Part shown: positions 34,876 through 43,946 of the stretch, in pieces
Layout of the letters: each line of letters opens with the position of its first letter
Position numbering within the stretch: the stretch's first letter is position 1
Assembly (NCBI GenBank): GCA_016707115.1
Contig: JADJIH010000001.1
Location: 620,001 to 684,000 of the forward strand
Direction: 5' to 3'
Source of the DNA: Ignavibacteriales bacterium
GTDB taxonomy: Bacteria; Bacteroidota; Ignavibacteria; Ignavibacteriales; Ignavibacteriaceae
DNA: 64,000 bases
Translations under genes and position numbers: made by a program
Notes under the pieces: generated by a model
Seen by the model: only the letters and a program-made list of their open reading frames with translations
What the model was told of the DNA's origin: nothing
The model's database searches: none

Positions 34876-36159
34876 CTATAGATTTGGTTGACCGGTGGCA
34901 GCAAGAACACTTTGCCATAAAAAACCACTCAAGTCTATTTTCTTTCGCAATGATGCTGCGAATGGAATTGGAACATGAGTAAATCGATTTTTCCAATAGC
35001 CTACAACCATATCTGTTTTACCTGCCATACCAGCATGAACTGCACAGTGAGCAAACATCAGACATAGAGCGGAGTCGCGGGCATTTGCGGAAAGACTTCG
35101 TATCATATAACTAGGATCAATATATTTAAGACTGATTTCAGTGTTATTCATTTTGAAATAGTTATTAATTTCATCTTTGAGAAATAAACCTATATCACCA
35201 TAACGAACATTTCCTGAAGCATCTTTAGCTTTATTGTCATCAAGCAAATGCTGTCCAGCGCCTTCGGCTACAACAACAACAGCATGGCCACGATTTTCAA
35301 TTCTCTGTTTAAGTATTGATAGAAATTTGTTAAGATCAAAAGGATTTTCAGGAACCAAACAGTAATTAACATCTTTATCTGCCAGCGTTGTATAAGCAGC
35401 GATGAATCCGGAATCTCGCCCCATTAGTTTTACAAGTCCGATGCCATTGCGGACCCCTATTGCCTCAATATGTGCTGTATGTGTTGCGCGCCTTGCTTCT
35501 GAAACCGCGGTGTCAAATCCAAAAGTAGTTTGAATAAAAGATATATCATTATCTATAGTTTTGGGAATTCCTATAACACTAATATTTAATCCGCGATTAT
35601 TGACTTCCTCAGCTATTGCATGTGCACCACGCAAAGTACCATCACCACCAATTGTAAAAAGTATTCCAATATTCAAACGTACAAGAGCATCTACCATTAA
35701 ACTCGCTTCTTGATTACCACGTGAAGAACCAAGTATAGTTCCGCCCATATCATGAATATGACTAACATATTGTGGTGTTAATTGAATGGGAGGGTATTTT
35801 TCAGCAAATCGTATTCCTTCATATCCATATTGAAATCCAATAACATCTTTTACATTATAATGATAGTAAAGACTCATAACAATTGCTCTTATTACGTCAT
35901 TGATTCCTGGACATAGACCGCCGCATGTAACAATACCGCACTTTAGATTGGTTGAATTAAAATAAATCTTTTCACGCGGACCGGCTGCTTCAAACCCTGG
36001 TGGATCAATACCAGCCTCCAAGAACGTTTTTATTTCCGCTATATCATCGTGGTAAAGAATGCGTTCATCTTCCGGAGTAAAATCAAATCTAGTAAGAGAG
36101 GAAAGGATATTATTTTTTCCTAGTTGAGCAATTGAAAAATCAAGATTCATATTTTCCAT
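34876..36159 (-). CDS. pfkA: 6-phosphofructokinase (ATP-type, plant/trypanosome-like clade)
   Basis: The enzyme phosphorylates fructose 6-phosphate in glycolysis. The 427-residue protein has an N-terminal extension of about 70 residues, then the PFK fold: 'GIVTCGGLCPGINDV', 'FTIGGDGTLRGAH', 'GIPKTIDNDI' (catalytic Asp), 'GLVKLMGRDSGFIA' and 'VAEGAGQHLL'. The second Gly of GGDG favours ATP over pyrophosphate. The Lys in PKTIDND is otherwise seen in PPi enzymes, and the combination is known from the plant ATP-PFK and trypanosomatid group. Phosphoryl-donor assignment from these residues is likely but not certain. The gene is alone on the minus strand with GGAT before the ATG. Confidence 0.92.
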   Translation of the reverse strand: MENMNLDFSIAQLGKNNILSSLTRFDFTPEDERILYHDDIAEIKTFLEAGIDPPGFEAAGPREKIYFNSTNLKCGIVTCGGLCPGINDVIRAIVMSLYYHYNVKDVIGFQYGYEGIRFAEKYPPIQLTPQYVSHIHDMGGTILGSSRGNQEASLMVDALVRLNIGILFTIGGDGTLRGAHAIAEEVNNRGLNISVIGIPKTIDNDISFIQTTFGFDTAVSEARRATHTAHIEAIGVRNGIGLVKLMGRDSGFIAAYTTLADKDVNYCLVPENPFDLNKFLSILKQRIENRGHAVVVVAEGAGQHLLDDNKAKDASGNVRYGDIGLFLKDEINNYFKMNNTEISLKYIDPSYMIRSLSANARDSALCLMFAHCAVHAGMAGKTDMVVGYWKNRFTHVPIPFAASLRKKIDLSGFLWQSVLAATGQPNL

Positions 36160-36589
36160 AATTCATCCATTTATTTTTACCTGATTTATACAAATATTTG
36201 CTAACAATCATAGCTAGTATTCTTGCTACAAACAAATGGATTATTTTACTAATTAAAATAATCGCTAATAGAATCATTTAATACAAGTATAGTAACATTT
36301 TCATCTCTTGCAATCTGCACAATAATACTCCAACAATCATCAAAAAAATAAATATTTATTAGGTGTAATATTCTGTGAGAATCTTGCTTAAATAAGGGAA
36401 TGATAAATACTGTATAAAATAAAACGACAATTGCAGTGCGCTACTAAGAGTTAGATATTTTTTAGAATAATTAAAAAAGCGGTTAATTAAACTATTAAAC
36501 TGAATCCATTCTAATAAAATAAATTAAGGCGATTAGATAATATTTGCAGGCAGAAGAATACTTAAATTCTTCCGCCATTCTTTATAAAT
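36160..36589. other. Intergenic region with a 3' hairpin for the upstream minus gene
   Basis: This holds the upstream region of phosphofructokinase (promoter expected near 36180-36300, not resolved) and, at its left-to-right end, the 3' side of the barrel gene. I see no supported open frame. The only structure noted is the hairpin at 36549-36576. Confidence 0.4.
36549..36576 (-). terminator. Hairpin downstream of the small barrel gene
   Basis: In the minus-strand transcript GGCGGAAGAAT and ATTCTTCTGCC pair over 11 positions, with one G-U pair that would be a mismatch on the other strand. It lies just past the stop of the gene ending at 36590. The U-tract is weak. Confidence 0.45.
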
Positions 36590-37171
36590 CTAAAATCCTA
36601 TGCCCGCGCCCACACTAATGATTGGATCCCAATCTTCGTATGGAGAATTTTCATCCTGTATAACATCGAATAGTACTTCAGCATATACTGAAGCATTTGG
36701 ACCAATATTCTGTACAAACCCACCTCCGAGCAAAAGAAAAGGCACCCAAGTACGTTCAGATCCCCAACTCTTAGTACTGATATTAAAAGAAGTTGGATTC
36801 TCATAACTTGCATAAGCAAATTCAGCGTGAAGGTATGCTTGATAAATTGGTCTGTAACGAGTAAATATACTCGCTCCATAATTATGCGATGTAAAATCTC
36901 CTAGTTCGCTACGTGAATCATTTATATATGAATAATGTACTTTACCACCAACAGAAAACTTTGGTGAAACCTGATATCCAACTAAAGGATTAACGCTCAG
37001 ATAGAAATAGTCTCCCCAGAAATTAAAACCAACAGTACCGCCGTAGTACCATTTACTAGGTTCAGACTGCTGTACTTCTTTTGGTTGATTAGAGATATTT
37101 GTATCAGAATAGCTTGTTTGCGGGGATGCTACTAAAAACGGGAAGATCATAACTAAAATAATATTTTTCAT
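36590..37171 (-). CDS. Outer-membrane beta-barrel-like protein
   Basis: The start is set at the ATG at 37171, with AAAAGG before it. An upstream ATG (37204) would place 11 charged residues ahead of the signal peptide 'MKNIILVMIFPFLVASPQ'. The 193-residue product has regular strands such as 'GGTVGFNFWGDYFYLSVNP', 'HNYGASIFTRYRP' and a final 'PIISVGAGIGF'. It resembles small porin-like barrels with even strand spacing. No specific function can be assigned. It is monocistronic on the minus strand between two + strand genes. Confidence 0.75.
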   Translation of the reverse strand: MKNIILVMIFPFLVASPQTSYSDTNISNQPKEVQQSEPSKWYYGGTVGFNFWGDYFYLSVNPLVGYQVSPKFSVGGKVHYSYINDSRSELGDFTSHNYGASIFTRYRPIYQAYLHAEFAYASYENPTSFNISTKSWGSERTWVPFLLLGGGFVQNIGPNASVYAEVLFDVIQDENSPYEDWDPIISVGAGIGF

Positions 37172-37411
37172 AAAGCGCCTTTTAAGAATTATTTGTTGAT
37201 TCAATTTATACCTTCTCTAAAACATATTCAATTATTAATTAGTATAGATCTATTCTATATAAATTTAATACTTGCATAAATAATCCGCACAGTCTTTCCA
37301 AACAATAAAATGTTTGTTTAAATGATACCCTAAGATATTTATTTGATTGTTCTTAACTTTATGTTGTTAATTATATAATTCTTTAATAATATTTTTATAA
37401 GTACATAATTT

Positions 37412-38062
37412 ATGATAAGTAAAATATATTCATTAAAAAGATTAAGAACTGAGACTCAAGATATCTCAAATGATAGTTTATGGCAGGGGATCGAGGGAAT
37501 TCAAATCAAAGATTATCTATGGATGCAGAATAATTACCATCCTGAGGTTATAGTTAAGGCTTGTTACTCAAGAAAGTATATTTTACTGAATTTTATTGTA
37601 TATGAACAAAAAGTAACAATACGTTATTTAAATGTTGGAGATCCTGTTTATAAAGACAGTTGTGTTGAATTCTTTGTAAACTTATTTCCAAATGAAACTC
37701 AAGAATATTTTAATATTGAGTTTAATGCTATCGGTACTATAAAAATGGGATATGGTATTAAAAGGAACAGATCATATCTAACTTCTTCTGACCTAAAAGA
37801 GTTTAAGCTAATATCGACCATAGAAAAACCCGTTATTGGATACCACGGTTCTGATAATTGGAAATTATTTTGTGCAATTCCAATTAGTCTATTAGAAAAG
37901 ATCTCAGATAGGAAATTCGAGGGTAATGAAGCTATTGGTAATTTTTTCAAATGTGGGGATGAAACAGAAATCACGCATTACGGAATGTGGAATATTATTG
38001 ATAATCCAACACCAGATTTTCATCTACCGGAATATTTTGGGAAAATTATATTTTCAAAATAA
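37412..38062 (+). CDS. CBM9-like domain protein
   Basis: The 216-residue protein matches the CBM9-like fold ('carbohydrate-binding family 9-like', DUF1083). The motif block 'VYKDSCVEFFVNLFPNE' followed by 'YFNIEFNAIGTIKMGYG', and 'HYGMWNIIDNPTPDFHLPEYFG' at the end, are typical. It lacks a signal peptide, so it is cytoplasmic, as are many single-domain members. The fold binds sugars when attached to glycoside hydrolases. For stand-alone members the role is unclear. It is a single gene between two minus-strand genes, and the terminator at 38119 can serve its 3' side only weakly since its T-run is on the other strand. Confidence 0.75.
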   Translation: MISKIYSLKRLRTETQDISNDSLWQGIEGIQIKDYLWMQNNYHPEVIVKACYSRKYILLNFIVYEQKVTIRYLNVGDPVYKDSCVEFFVNLFPNETQEYFNIEFNAIGTIKMGYGIKRNRSYLTSSDLKEFKLISTIEKPVIGYHGSDNWKLFCAIPISLLEKISDRKFEGNEAIGNFFKCGDETEITHYGMWNIIDNPTPDFHLPEYFGKIIFSK

Positions 38063-38118
38063 TTTTATAAATCTAAATAGAGTCACATCATAATTCTTAA
38101 ACAATCTCAGAAGCAGGA

Positions 38119-38148
38119 TAAAAAAAGGGTGTCTCGAAAGACACCCTT
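38119..38148 (-). terminator. Intrinsic terminator of the OmpA-TSP3 gene
   Basis: On the minus strand AAGGGTGTCT and AGACACCCTT form a 10-bp stem with a TTCG tetraloop, then a run of seven T. It is about 20 bases after the stop of the gene ending at 38169. The symmetrical stem can also block + strand transcription from 38062. Confidence 0.9.
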
Positions 38149-38168
38149 AAATCTAATTCAGATCAGAA

Positions 38169-39740
38169 TTATTTTGTTCTAGTGAATTCAATTCTTCTGT
38201 TTTTCTGTTTACCTTCTTTTGTTTTATTATCACCAATAGGTTTGTCTTCGCCATATCCTTTAGTGCTAATTCTATTTGCATCAACACCTTGACGCACTAA
38301 CCATTCTTTAACAGAATCAGCTCTACCTTGGGAAAGTTTTAAGTTACTCTTTGCACTACCATCACTATCAGTATGTCCAGCTATTTCAACTGAAATGTCT
38401 GTATAGGTTGTTAATGTTTTAAGAGCTTTTCTTAAAGTATTTTCTGATTCAGGTTTGATTGTTGTTTTAGCAACATCAAATGTAATACCTTCTAATACTA
38501 TCGGAACACCGATTTTAACAACATCATCTTCTGCATTTAATGGATCTGTACCGCGTTTAACTTCGGTATAGTCATCAATTGTTCCTTCATCAGTATCTTT
38601 CTTTAAAGGATTAGTTTTATGTGTTAAAACTTCTTCAGAATCACTTAAACCATCACCATCAGTATCTGCAATAAGTGCATTGGTTTTATATTTATTTAAT
38701 TCATCAGCATCGGTTAAACCGTCTTTGTCTGTATCAGCAAGTAAAGGATTGGTTTTGCTGGTCACAACTTCATAACCATCATTTAATCCTTCTTTATCTG
38801 TATCCATAACTAAAGGATCAGTTTTGTATTTATTTAGTTCTTCACCATCATTTAATCCGTCATTGTCTGTATCAGCAATTAAAGGATTTGTGGTAGTAGA
38901 TTTAACTTCATCATAGTCAGTTAAACCATCTAAATCTGTATCAGCTTGTAATGGATTTGTTTTGTATGTAAGATATTCTTCACCATCAAGTAATCCGTCA
39001 CCGTCTGTATCTGCAACTTTAGGATTTGTTCCGATTTTTTCTTCATCACATTTTCCTAAACCATCCTTATCTTTATCAGATTTACAGTTTTCGCCTGTGA
39101 AAGTAAGACCTAAAGAAGCATTCAAATATGCGTCCCATAGATCATCAGCACCACTTCTGTAAGAATCGAGATCGTATGTAGAGGATAAAGCACCGCCCAA
39201 AGCGAAATCTAAAAGTACTCTTTCACTTAAAGCGAACTCAGCACCAATACCAGCAGGTATAATAGCTACCCAACCATCTTCTTCAGTTGTTTTTCCCCAA
39301 TTTGCATTAGATTTCTGATCAACACTAAAATTCATGACTCCACCACCAACGTAGAAATAAGGATTCCATCCTTTTACATCAAAAGGGGCAACTTTGAATC
39401 TTAATGTTATTGGAATAATTGTGGTCTCATATTCACCAAAATCTGTGCCTTCACCCTGCATAGCAACTCCGGCATATTTACCGTAACCGCCATTAATTGA
39501 TAATTCCAAAGCTGGTGATAATTCAAAACCAAAAAATGCCTCACCTAACCAAGACATTTTGAACCAGTCGAATGATGTGTTGTCATTGCCACTGAATCCT
39601 AAATTTGCAAACTCGTTTTCTGGGAATAATATACTTCCACGAATACCAAATTTAGTTCCCCAATCTTTAAATTGAGCGTAGTTTTGTTGACTCATTGCAA
39701 CTAAACCTACAATTACGAACAAGTAAACTAGTTTTTTCAT
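38169..39740 (-). CDS. OmpA-family protein with thrombospondin type 3 repeats
   Basis: The protein links the outer membrane to peptidoglycan. The start is the second ATG (39740), where AGGA lies five bases ahead; the ATG four codons upstream overlaps that site. The 523-residue product has a signal peptide, an N-terminal barrel (about 25-210), a run of about eight 23-residue Ca-binding TSP3 repeats ('DTDGDGLLDGEE', 'DTDKDGLTDADEL'; about 220-400), and a C-terminal OmpA domain with 'IAGHTDSDGS', 'NLKLSQGRADSVKEWL' and 'NRRIEF'. The acidic repeats would form a calcium-stabilised spacer through the periplasm. A TTCG-loop terminator follows. Similar OmpA-TSP3 proteins are among the major envelope proteins of this lineage. 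Confidence 0.93.
   Translation of the reverse strand: MKKLVYLFVIVGLVAMSQQNYAQFKDWGTKFGIRGSILFPENEFANLGFSGNDNTSFDWFKMSWLGEAFFGFELSPALELSINGGYGKYAGVAMQGEGTDFGEYETTIIPITLRFKVAPFDVKGWNPYFYVGGGVMNFSVDQKSNANWGKTTEEDGWVAIIPAGIGAEFALSERVLLDFALGGALSSTYDLDSYRSGADDLWDAYLNASLGLTFTGENCKSDKDKDGLGKCDEEKIGTNPKVADTDGDGLLDGEEYLTYKTNPLQADTDLDGLTDYDEVKSTTTNPLIADTDNDGLNDGEELNKYKTDPLVMDTDKEGLNDGYEVVTSKTNPLLADTDKDGLTDADELNKYKTNALIADTDGDGLSDSEEVLTHKTNPLKKDTDEGTIDDYTEVKRGTDPLNAEDDVVKIGVPIVLEGITFDVAKTTIKPESENTLRKALKTLTTYTDISVEIAGHTDSDGSAKSNLKLSQGRADSVKEWLVRQGVDANRISTKGYGEDKPIGDNKTKEGKQKNRRIEFTRTK
38530..39085 (-). repeat. Tandem 69-bp repeats encoding TSP3 units
   Basis: Units of about 69 bp (23 codons) recur in register, with shared segments such as the coding of 'NPLIADTDNDGLNDGEE'. 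Repeat boundaries show base-level similarity rather than only protein similarity, which suggests recent copying and possible length variation by slippage. Confidence 0.75.
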
Positions 39741-39868
39741 TTTTTTCCTCATTGTTAGTGAAATAGTGTACTTAAGATTTATTTAATTGTTTTTTATGCC
39801 AATTACTTTAGATATGCTGGCAAAAGATAGAATTTTTCCTTTTAAAGACAAAATTCTATTTACTTATT

Positions 39869-41479
39869 TTACTCTGTTAAGTATTCTGAATCAACTGGGA
39901 TTTCAGGTTTAACCAGTAGGACTTCTTCTTTTAGTAATGATACTTGACCAGCTGGTTGTCCTTTTCGCTTAAAAACGTACTTTTTTAATGTATATGAAAC
40001 TGGTACAACTCCAGCAGTTTTAGCTTTGCTGTGATATGCAGCAAGTGAAGCAACTTTTTTAAGAATAGTTTTTGGGATAACATCTTTTGTATTTTCTGTT
40101 CGTAAAACAACATGCGAACCAGAAACCGATCTTGCATGAAACCAAAAATCATTTTGTTTTGCAAATCTTGTTGTTAACAGATCATTATTCACAGAATCCT
40201 TGCCGACAAATACGTGATATTTTTTGTCAATTAAATAATGCTTGAACTTTGATTCTATATCTTCATTAAAGGTTTGTTTTTCGTCATCTTTTATTTTTAA
40301 TTCTTTCATAATCAGATTTATTTCCTCTAAACTTGGATTTTTCTCGATTCGAATTTGATACGGTTTTAATCTTTCAAACTCATTTTTTGCGCTAAAAAAA
40401 AGTTTACTTGATTTCTCAAAATTTATTTTACTATCTCTGGATTTCTCAAAATATCTATCAACATTCTTTTGCGGAGATAATTTACTATCTAATTTTATTT
40501 TAATTTTAGAACCAGATGAATAAATGTCATCAATCTCCATCTCCGAAATTCCTGAATGTATTTTGTTCAGGTTTATTAAAAGAAGATTTGCAATTTTGTT
40601 GTATTCTTCTTCTTGAGAGCCTTTTTCAATTACAATGTTCAGATTGTTTAATCGGGAAGCGTTTTTCTTTAATTCTCTATCTAAATATGAAATAACTTTT
40701 TTAAGTTTGTTGTTTTTTTCTTCGTATTGATATCTCTTAATTAGAAAATAGTTAAACGCTTTGATGGTGCAATCAAAAAATTGTCTTTCAAACATTGAGT
40801 AAATCTTTAACGAATTATAGCCAACATGTAATTCACCGGTATTTTCATTTGTATAAACTGCGGCATTTTCAGTAAAAATATCTTGCAGGACCGTTAATAA
40901 TATATCAGATTCAATATCATTTTCTGATTTCCGGATATTTACTTCATTTTCAATTTCACGGCCAATAAATCGATATTTCTGTCGTATCTCTGCTATACTT
41001 TTACCGTGTATTACATCTGGATCTGGAATATTAAAACTATTGAGAAAAAACTTCCTCTCAAATTCCTGTTTGAAAAGAGTCAGATTATCTTTTGTCTCGT
41101 TCTTAAATGAAGATAAAATATTTGAATTGAAAAATATATTGGTATGCTTTCCTCTGATCGCAAAAAACAAATCACCAAAATCTGTAACTATCTTTATTAT
41201 GCGATCATCAGAGGCAATTAAAACTTCTTTTATTTTATTATTGACTAATTCACTGAAGAACCCAATAGTGTTTTTTTTTGCTCTAGAGAATTTGTATCTG
41301 ACATTAATATATGGATCGGAGTGATTTACTGATATTTCGAGATATAACTCATCTTGATCATCTAATTGGATAATCAAACGATCCTTTTCTTGCGAAAAAA
41401 TATTTGCAATTCTTTTTCCAGCAAGAATATTGCTTAGTTCAAGTGTTAATCTATTTAAGTAGTAATAACTTTTATACAT
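39869..41479 (-). CDS. rqcH: NFACT-family protein, RqcH homologue
   Basis: This is a cytoplasmic ribosome quality control factor: in the family it binds stalled 50S-peptidyl-tRNA complexes and recruits tRNA-Ala to add alanine tails. The 536-residue protein has NFACT-N (about 1-200) with the conserved 'DDRIIKIVTDFGD' Asp-Arg strand, a long coiled coil (about 250-400) and the NFACT-R domain (about 415-530) with 'FWFHARSVSGSHVVLR' and 'TAGVVPVSYTLKKYV'. Older annotation calls such proteins fibronectin-binding, which is likely misleading here. The lack of a signal peptide supports the cytoplasmic role. It is divergent from the PASTA protein, with a 109-base shared promoter region. Confidence 0.9.
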   Translation of the reverse strand: MYKSYYYLNRLTLELSNILAGKRIANIFSQEKDRLIIQLDDQDELYLEISVNHSDPYINVRYKFSRAKKNTIGFFSELVNNKIKEVLIASDDRIIKIVTDFGDLFFAIRGKHTNIFFNSNILSSFKNETKDNLTLFKQEFERKFFLNSFNIPDPDVIHGKSIAEIRQKYRFIGREIENEVNIRKSENDIESDILLTVLQDIFTENAAVYTNENTGELHVGYNSLKIYSMFERQFFDCTIKAFNYFLIKRYQYEEKNNKLKKVISYLDRELKKNASRLNNLNIVIEKGSQEEEYNKIANLLLINLNKIHSGISEMEIDDIYSSGSKIKIKLDSKLSPQKNVDRYFEKSRDSKINFEKSSKLFFSAKNEFERLKPYQIRIEKNPSLEEINLIMKELKIKDDEKQTFNEDIESKFKHYLIDKKYHVFVGKDSVNNDLLTTRFAKQNDFWFHARSVSGSHVVLRTENTKDVIPKTILKKVASLAAYHSKAKTAGVVPVSYTLKKYVFKRKGQPAGQVSLLKEEVLLVKPEIPVDSEYLTE

Positions 41480-41588
41480 AAAATAAATCTCATAACAATG
41501 TCTAATCTAAATATATTAATTCTAAAAGTTTGCTAATGGAATCATTTACAGTTTGTTAAAATATTGAGCTATTGATATATTTGAGTCA

Positions 41589-42356
41589 ATGAAAAAACTA
41601 CTCGAAAATCCGCTGGCTAAAAAACTACTTATATTCTTAGGGATATTGATCTCGATAATCTTAATACTAGATTTTATATTATTACCTTTATATGTAAGCG
41701 GATCTGAATTAAGTGTTCCAAGCGTTATTGGAATGACAGAACAAGAAGCTTTCGAAACTTTGGAAGATGCTGAATTTAATCCTTCGATTGCAGACACATC
41801 ATTTGGAGTATCACTTCCGCCTGGCAGAGTATTTTTACAAAAACCAGAATCAGGAAAACTTGTTAAAGAGGGAAGAACTGTATTTCTCTTCATCAGCGGT
41901 GGTGAGCAAGTAATTTCGGTACCACTTTTAAAAGGAAAGTCTGTTAGAGATGCAAGATTATCTTTGGAAAGAATAGGATTAAAACTTGGAGTAATTGAAG
42001 AAATTGCCTCTACTCATCCTAAAGATATGGTGTTTGATCAGCAATTTGCTGAAGGTACCGGCATTAGAAAAGGACAGAGTGTAGGTATTTCTGTTAGCAT
42101 TGGTAAAGGAGCCGGTGAAATTATTGTTCCTGATTTAATTGGCAAATCTTTAACTGAAGCTACTAGAATTTTATCAGACAGTACATTGACAGTCGGAAAA
42201 GTTAATTATCAGATTTCCAGCACACTGCTTCCAAATACTGTGCTAGATCAATATCCGGCACCCGGTAATAAATTAAATTCCGGAAATACTGTTGATCTTT
42301 TTATTACCAAAGAGGGAACACTACCGGAACGAGCAGAATTTCCAGAGGAGAATTAA
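41589..42356 (+). CDS. Membrane-anchored protein with three PASTA domains
   Basis: The protein has a short cytoplasmic N-terminus, one membrane helix (about 12-34) and three PASTA domains outside the membrane (about 42-105, 107-175 and 178-246), each starting with 'VPSVIGM', 'VPLLKGKS' or 'VPDLIGKS'. PASTA domains bind peptidoglycan stems or act as spacers in Ser/Thr kinases and PBPs. Here there is no kinase or transpeptidase domain, so the 255-residue protein may be a stand-alone sensor or a partner of a kinase coded elsewhere. The stop is immediately followed by the ATG of rpe at 42357, so the genes are probably co-transcribed. Confidence 0.88.
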   Translation: MKKLLENPLAKKLLIFLGILISIILILDFILLPLYVSGSELSVPSVIGMTEQEAFETLEDAEFNPSIADTSFGVSLPPGRVFLQKPESGKLVKEGRTVFLFISGGEQVISVPLLKGKSVRDARLSLERIGLKLGVIEEIASTHPKDMVFDQQFAEGTGIRKGQSVGISVSIGKGAGEIIVPDLIGKSLTEATRILSDSTLTVGKVNYQISSTLLPNTVLDQYPAPGNKLNSGNTVDLFITKEGTLPERAEFPEEN

Positions 42357-43013
42357 ATGAAACTCTTAGCACCATCAATATTATCAGCAGATCTTTCTAA
42401 TCTTGCACAACAAATAAGATTAGTTGAAATGAGTGGTGCTGATTGGATCCATTGCGATATTATGGATGGTCATTTTGTTCCTAATATTACATTTGGCCCT
42501 GTTATAGTCAAAGCTGCAAGAAAATGTACTAAGCTTCCGATTGATGTTCATTTGATGATAGAGAATCCAGATAATTATTTAGATGATTTTCGAAATGCAG
42601 GTGCTGATATTATTTCAGTTCATCTTGAAGAAGTTGTACATCTTAATAGAACTTTAAATAAGATAAAAGAAATTGGCGCAAAAGCTGGTGTAGTGATCAA
42701 TCCATCAACTTCGGTTTCAGCACTAAAAGATATTGCAGAATATATTGATTTACTATTAATTATGACAGTAAATCCTGGTTTTGGAGGACAAAGTTTTATC
42801 TCTAATTCGGAAAGAAGAATTGTGGAAGCTGTTGAACTGCGAAAATCATTAAATGCAAATTTTTTAATTGAAGTTGATGGCGGTATAAATAAAGACACAA
42901 TCAAATCAGTCTTAAAAGCAGGTTGTGATGTATTTGTGGCTGGTTCTTCAATTTTCCATAGTGATAATATTTCTGCAGCTACTGCTGAGTTAAAAAATTT
43001 GATATTGACGTAG
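42357..43013 (+). CDS. rpe: Ribulose-phosphate 3-epimerase
   Basis: The enzyme interconverts ribulose 5-phosphate and xylulose 5-phosphate in the pentose phosphate pathway. The 218-residue TIM-barrel protein shows the family motifs 'LAPSILSADLSNL', 'WIHCDIMDGHFVPNITFGP', 'DVHLMIENP', 'LIMTVNPGFGGQSF' and 'EVDGGIN', with the two catalytic Asp and metal-binding His residues. Start and stop leave no gap to the PASTA gene (GAGGAG before the ATG). A terminator follows at 43039. Confidence 0.96.
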   Translation: MKLLAPSILSADLSNLAQQIRLVEMSGADWIHCDIMDGHFVPNITFGPVIVKAARKCTKLPIDVHLMIENPDNYLDDFRNAGADIISVHLEEVVHLNRTLNKIKEIGAKAGVVINPSTSVSALKDIAEYIDLLLIMTVNPGFGGQSFISNSERRIVEAVELRKSLNANFLIEVDGGINKDTIKSVLKAGCDVFVAGSSIFHSDNISAATAELKNLILT

Positions 43014-43038
43014 AATTTTATTTTTGCATAATTTGATC

Positions 43039-43063
43039 AAAGCGGCTTATAACCGCTTTTTTT
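43039..43063 (+). terminator. Intrinsic terminator after rpe
   Basis: AAAGCGG and CCGCTTT pair around CTTATAA, followed by a further T run. It begins 26 bases after the stop at 43013 and closes the PASTA-rpe unit. Confidence 0.85.
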
Positions 43064-43109
43064 ATTTAGATTTGTCTTAAGTTTAGAATATGAAATTTTA
43101 GTAACAAAT

Positions 43110-43940
43110 GTGAATAATCTTATCTACAATTTTAAGAATATGGAACTAAGTTTTACTGTTCCCAAAATAATGGGAATAGTTAATGTTACGCCAGATTCAT
43201 TTTCTGATGGTGGAAAATATTTTTCGATTGATCAAGCAGTTACTCAAGGATTAAAATTGATCGATGAAGGTGCTGATATAATTGATATCGGGGGAGAATC
43301 AACTCGACCAGGTTCTGATTCTGTTTCTTTGGAAGAAGAATTAAAAAGGACAACGCCTGTAATAAAAAGTATTTTGCATCTAAGAAAAGATGCTATCATA
43401 TCAATCGATACAACAAAAAGCGAAGTTGCTAAACAGGCTTTAGACAATGGCGCACAAATTATAAACGATATTAGCGGTTTAACTTTTGATGAGAATATGA
43501 CTCAGGTTGCAAAAGAATATGACGCTTGTGTTGTGATTATGCATATCAAAGGAAATCCAAAGACCATGCAGGATAATCCTGACTACACTGATGTTGTAAA
43601 AGAAGTTTATGATTTTTTACTTGTACAGAGTATAAAATCAAAACAAAATGGCGTCGATAAAATTATAGTCGATCCCGGGATTGGTTTTGGAAAACGAATC
43701 GAAGATAATTTTAGTTTAATTAAAAATCTGGAATACTTTCAATCACTTGGTTATCCGGTGATGGTTGGACTTTCAAAAAAATCTTTCATTGGCAGAACTT
43801 TAGATTTGGATATTAATCAAAGAGATGTTGGAACTGTAATTATGGAAACAATATCGATTTTGAAGTCTGCAAGAATTATTCGCACACATAATGTAAAATA
43901 TTGTAATCAAATAGTTAAATTAGCCTCACACATTCTTTAA
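43110..43940 (+). CDS. folP: Dihydropteroate synthase
   Basis: The enzyme joins para-aminobenzoate and pterin pyrophosphate in folate synthesis. The frame opens at a GTG (43110); an ATG ten codons in (43140) is an alternative start, and neither has a strong ribosome site. Family motifs are complete: 'MGIVNVTPDSFSDGG', 'GADIIDIGGESTRPGS', 'IINDISG', 'VVIMHIKGNP', 'VDPGIGFGK' and 'VGLSKKSFIG'. The 276-residue length is normal. The next gene, cdaA, starts six bases after the stop, so it heads an operon. Confidence 0.95.
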   Translation: MNNLIYNFKNMELSFTVPKIMGIVNVTPDSFSDGGKYFSIDQAVTQGLKLIDEGADIIDIGGESTRPGSDSVSLEEELKRTTPVIKSILHLRKDAIISIDTTKSEVAKQALDNGAQIINDISGLTFDENMTQVAKEYDACVVIMHIKGNPKTMQDNPDYTDVVKEVYDFLLVQSIKSKQNGVDKIIVDPGIGFGKRIEDNFSLIKNLEYFQSLGYPVMVGLSKKSFIGRTLDLDINQRDVGTVIMETISILKSARIIRTHNVKYCNQIVKLASHIL

Positions 43941-43946
43941 TACTTA

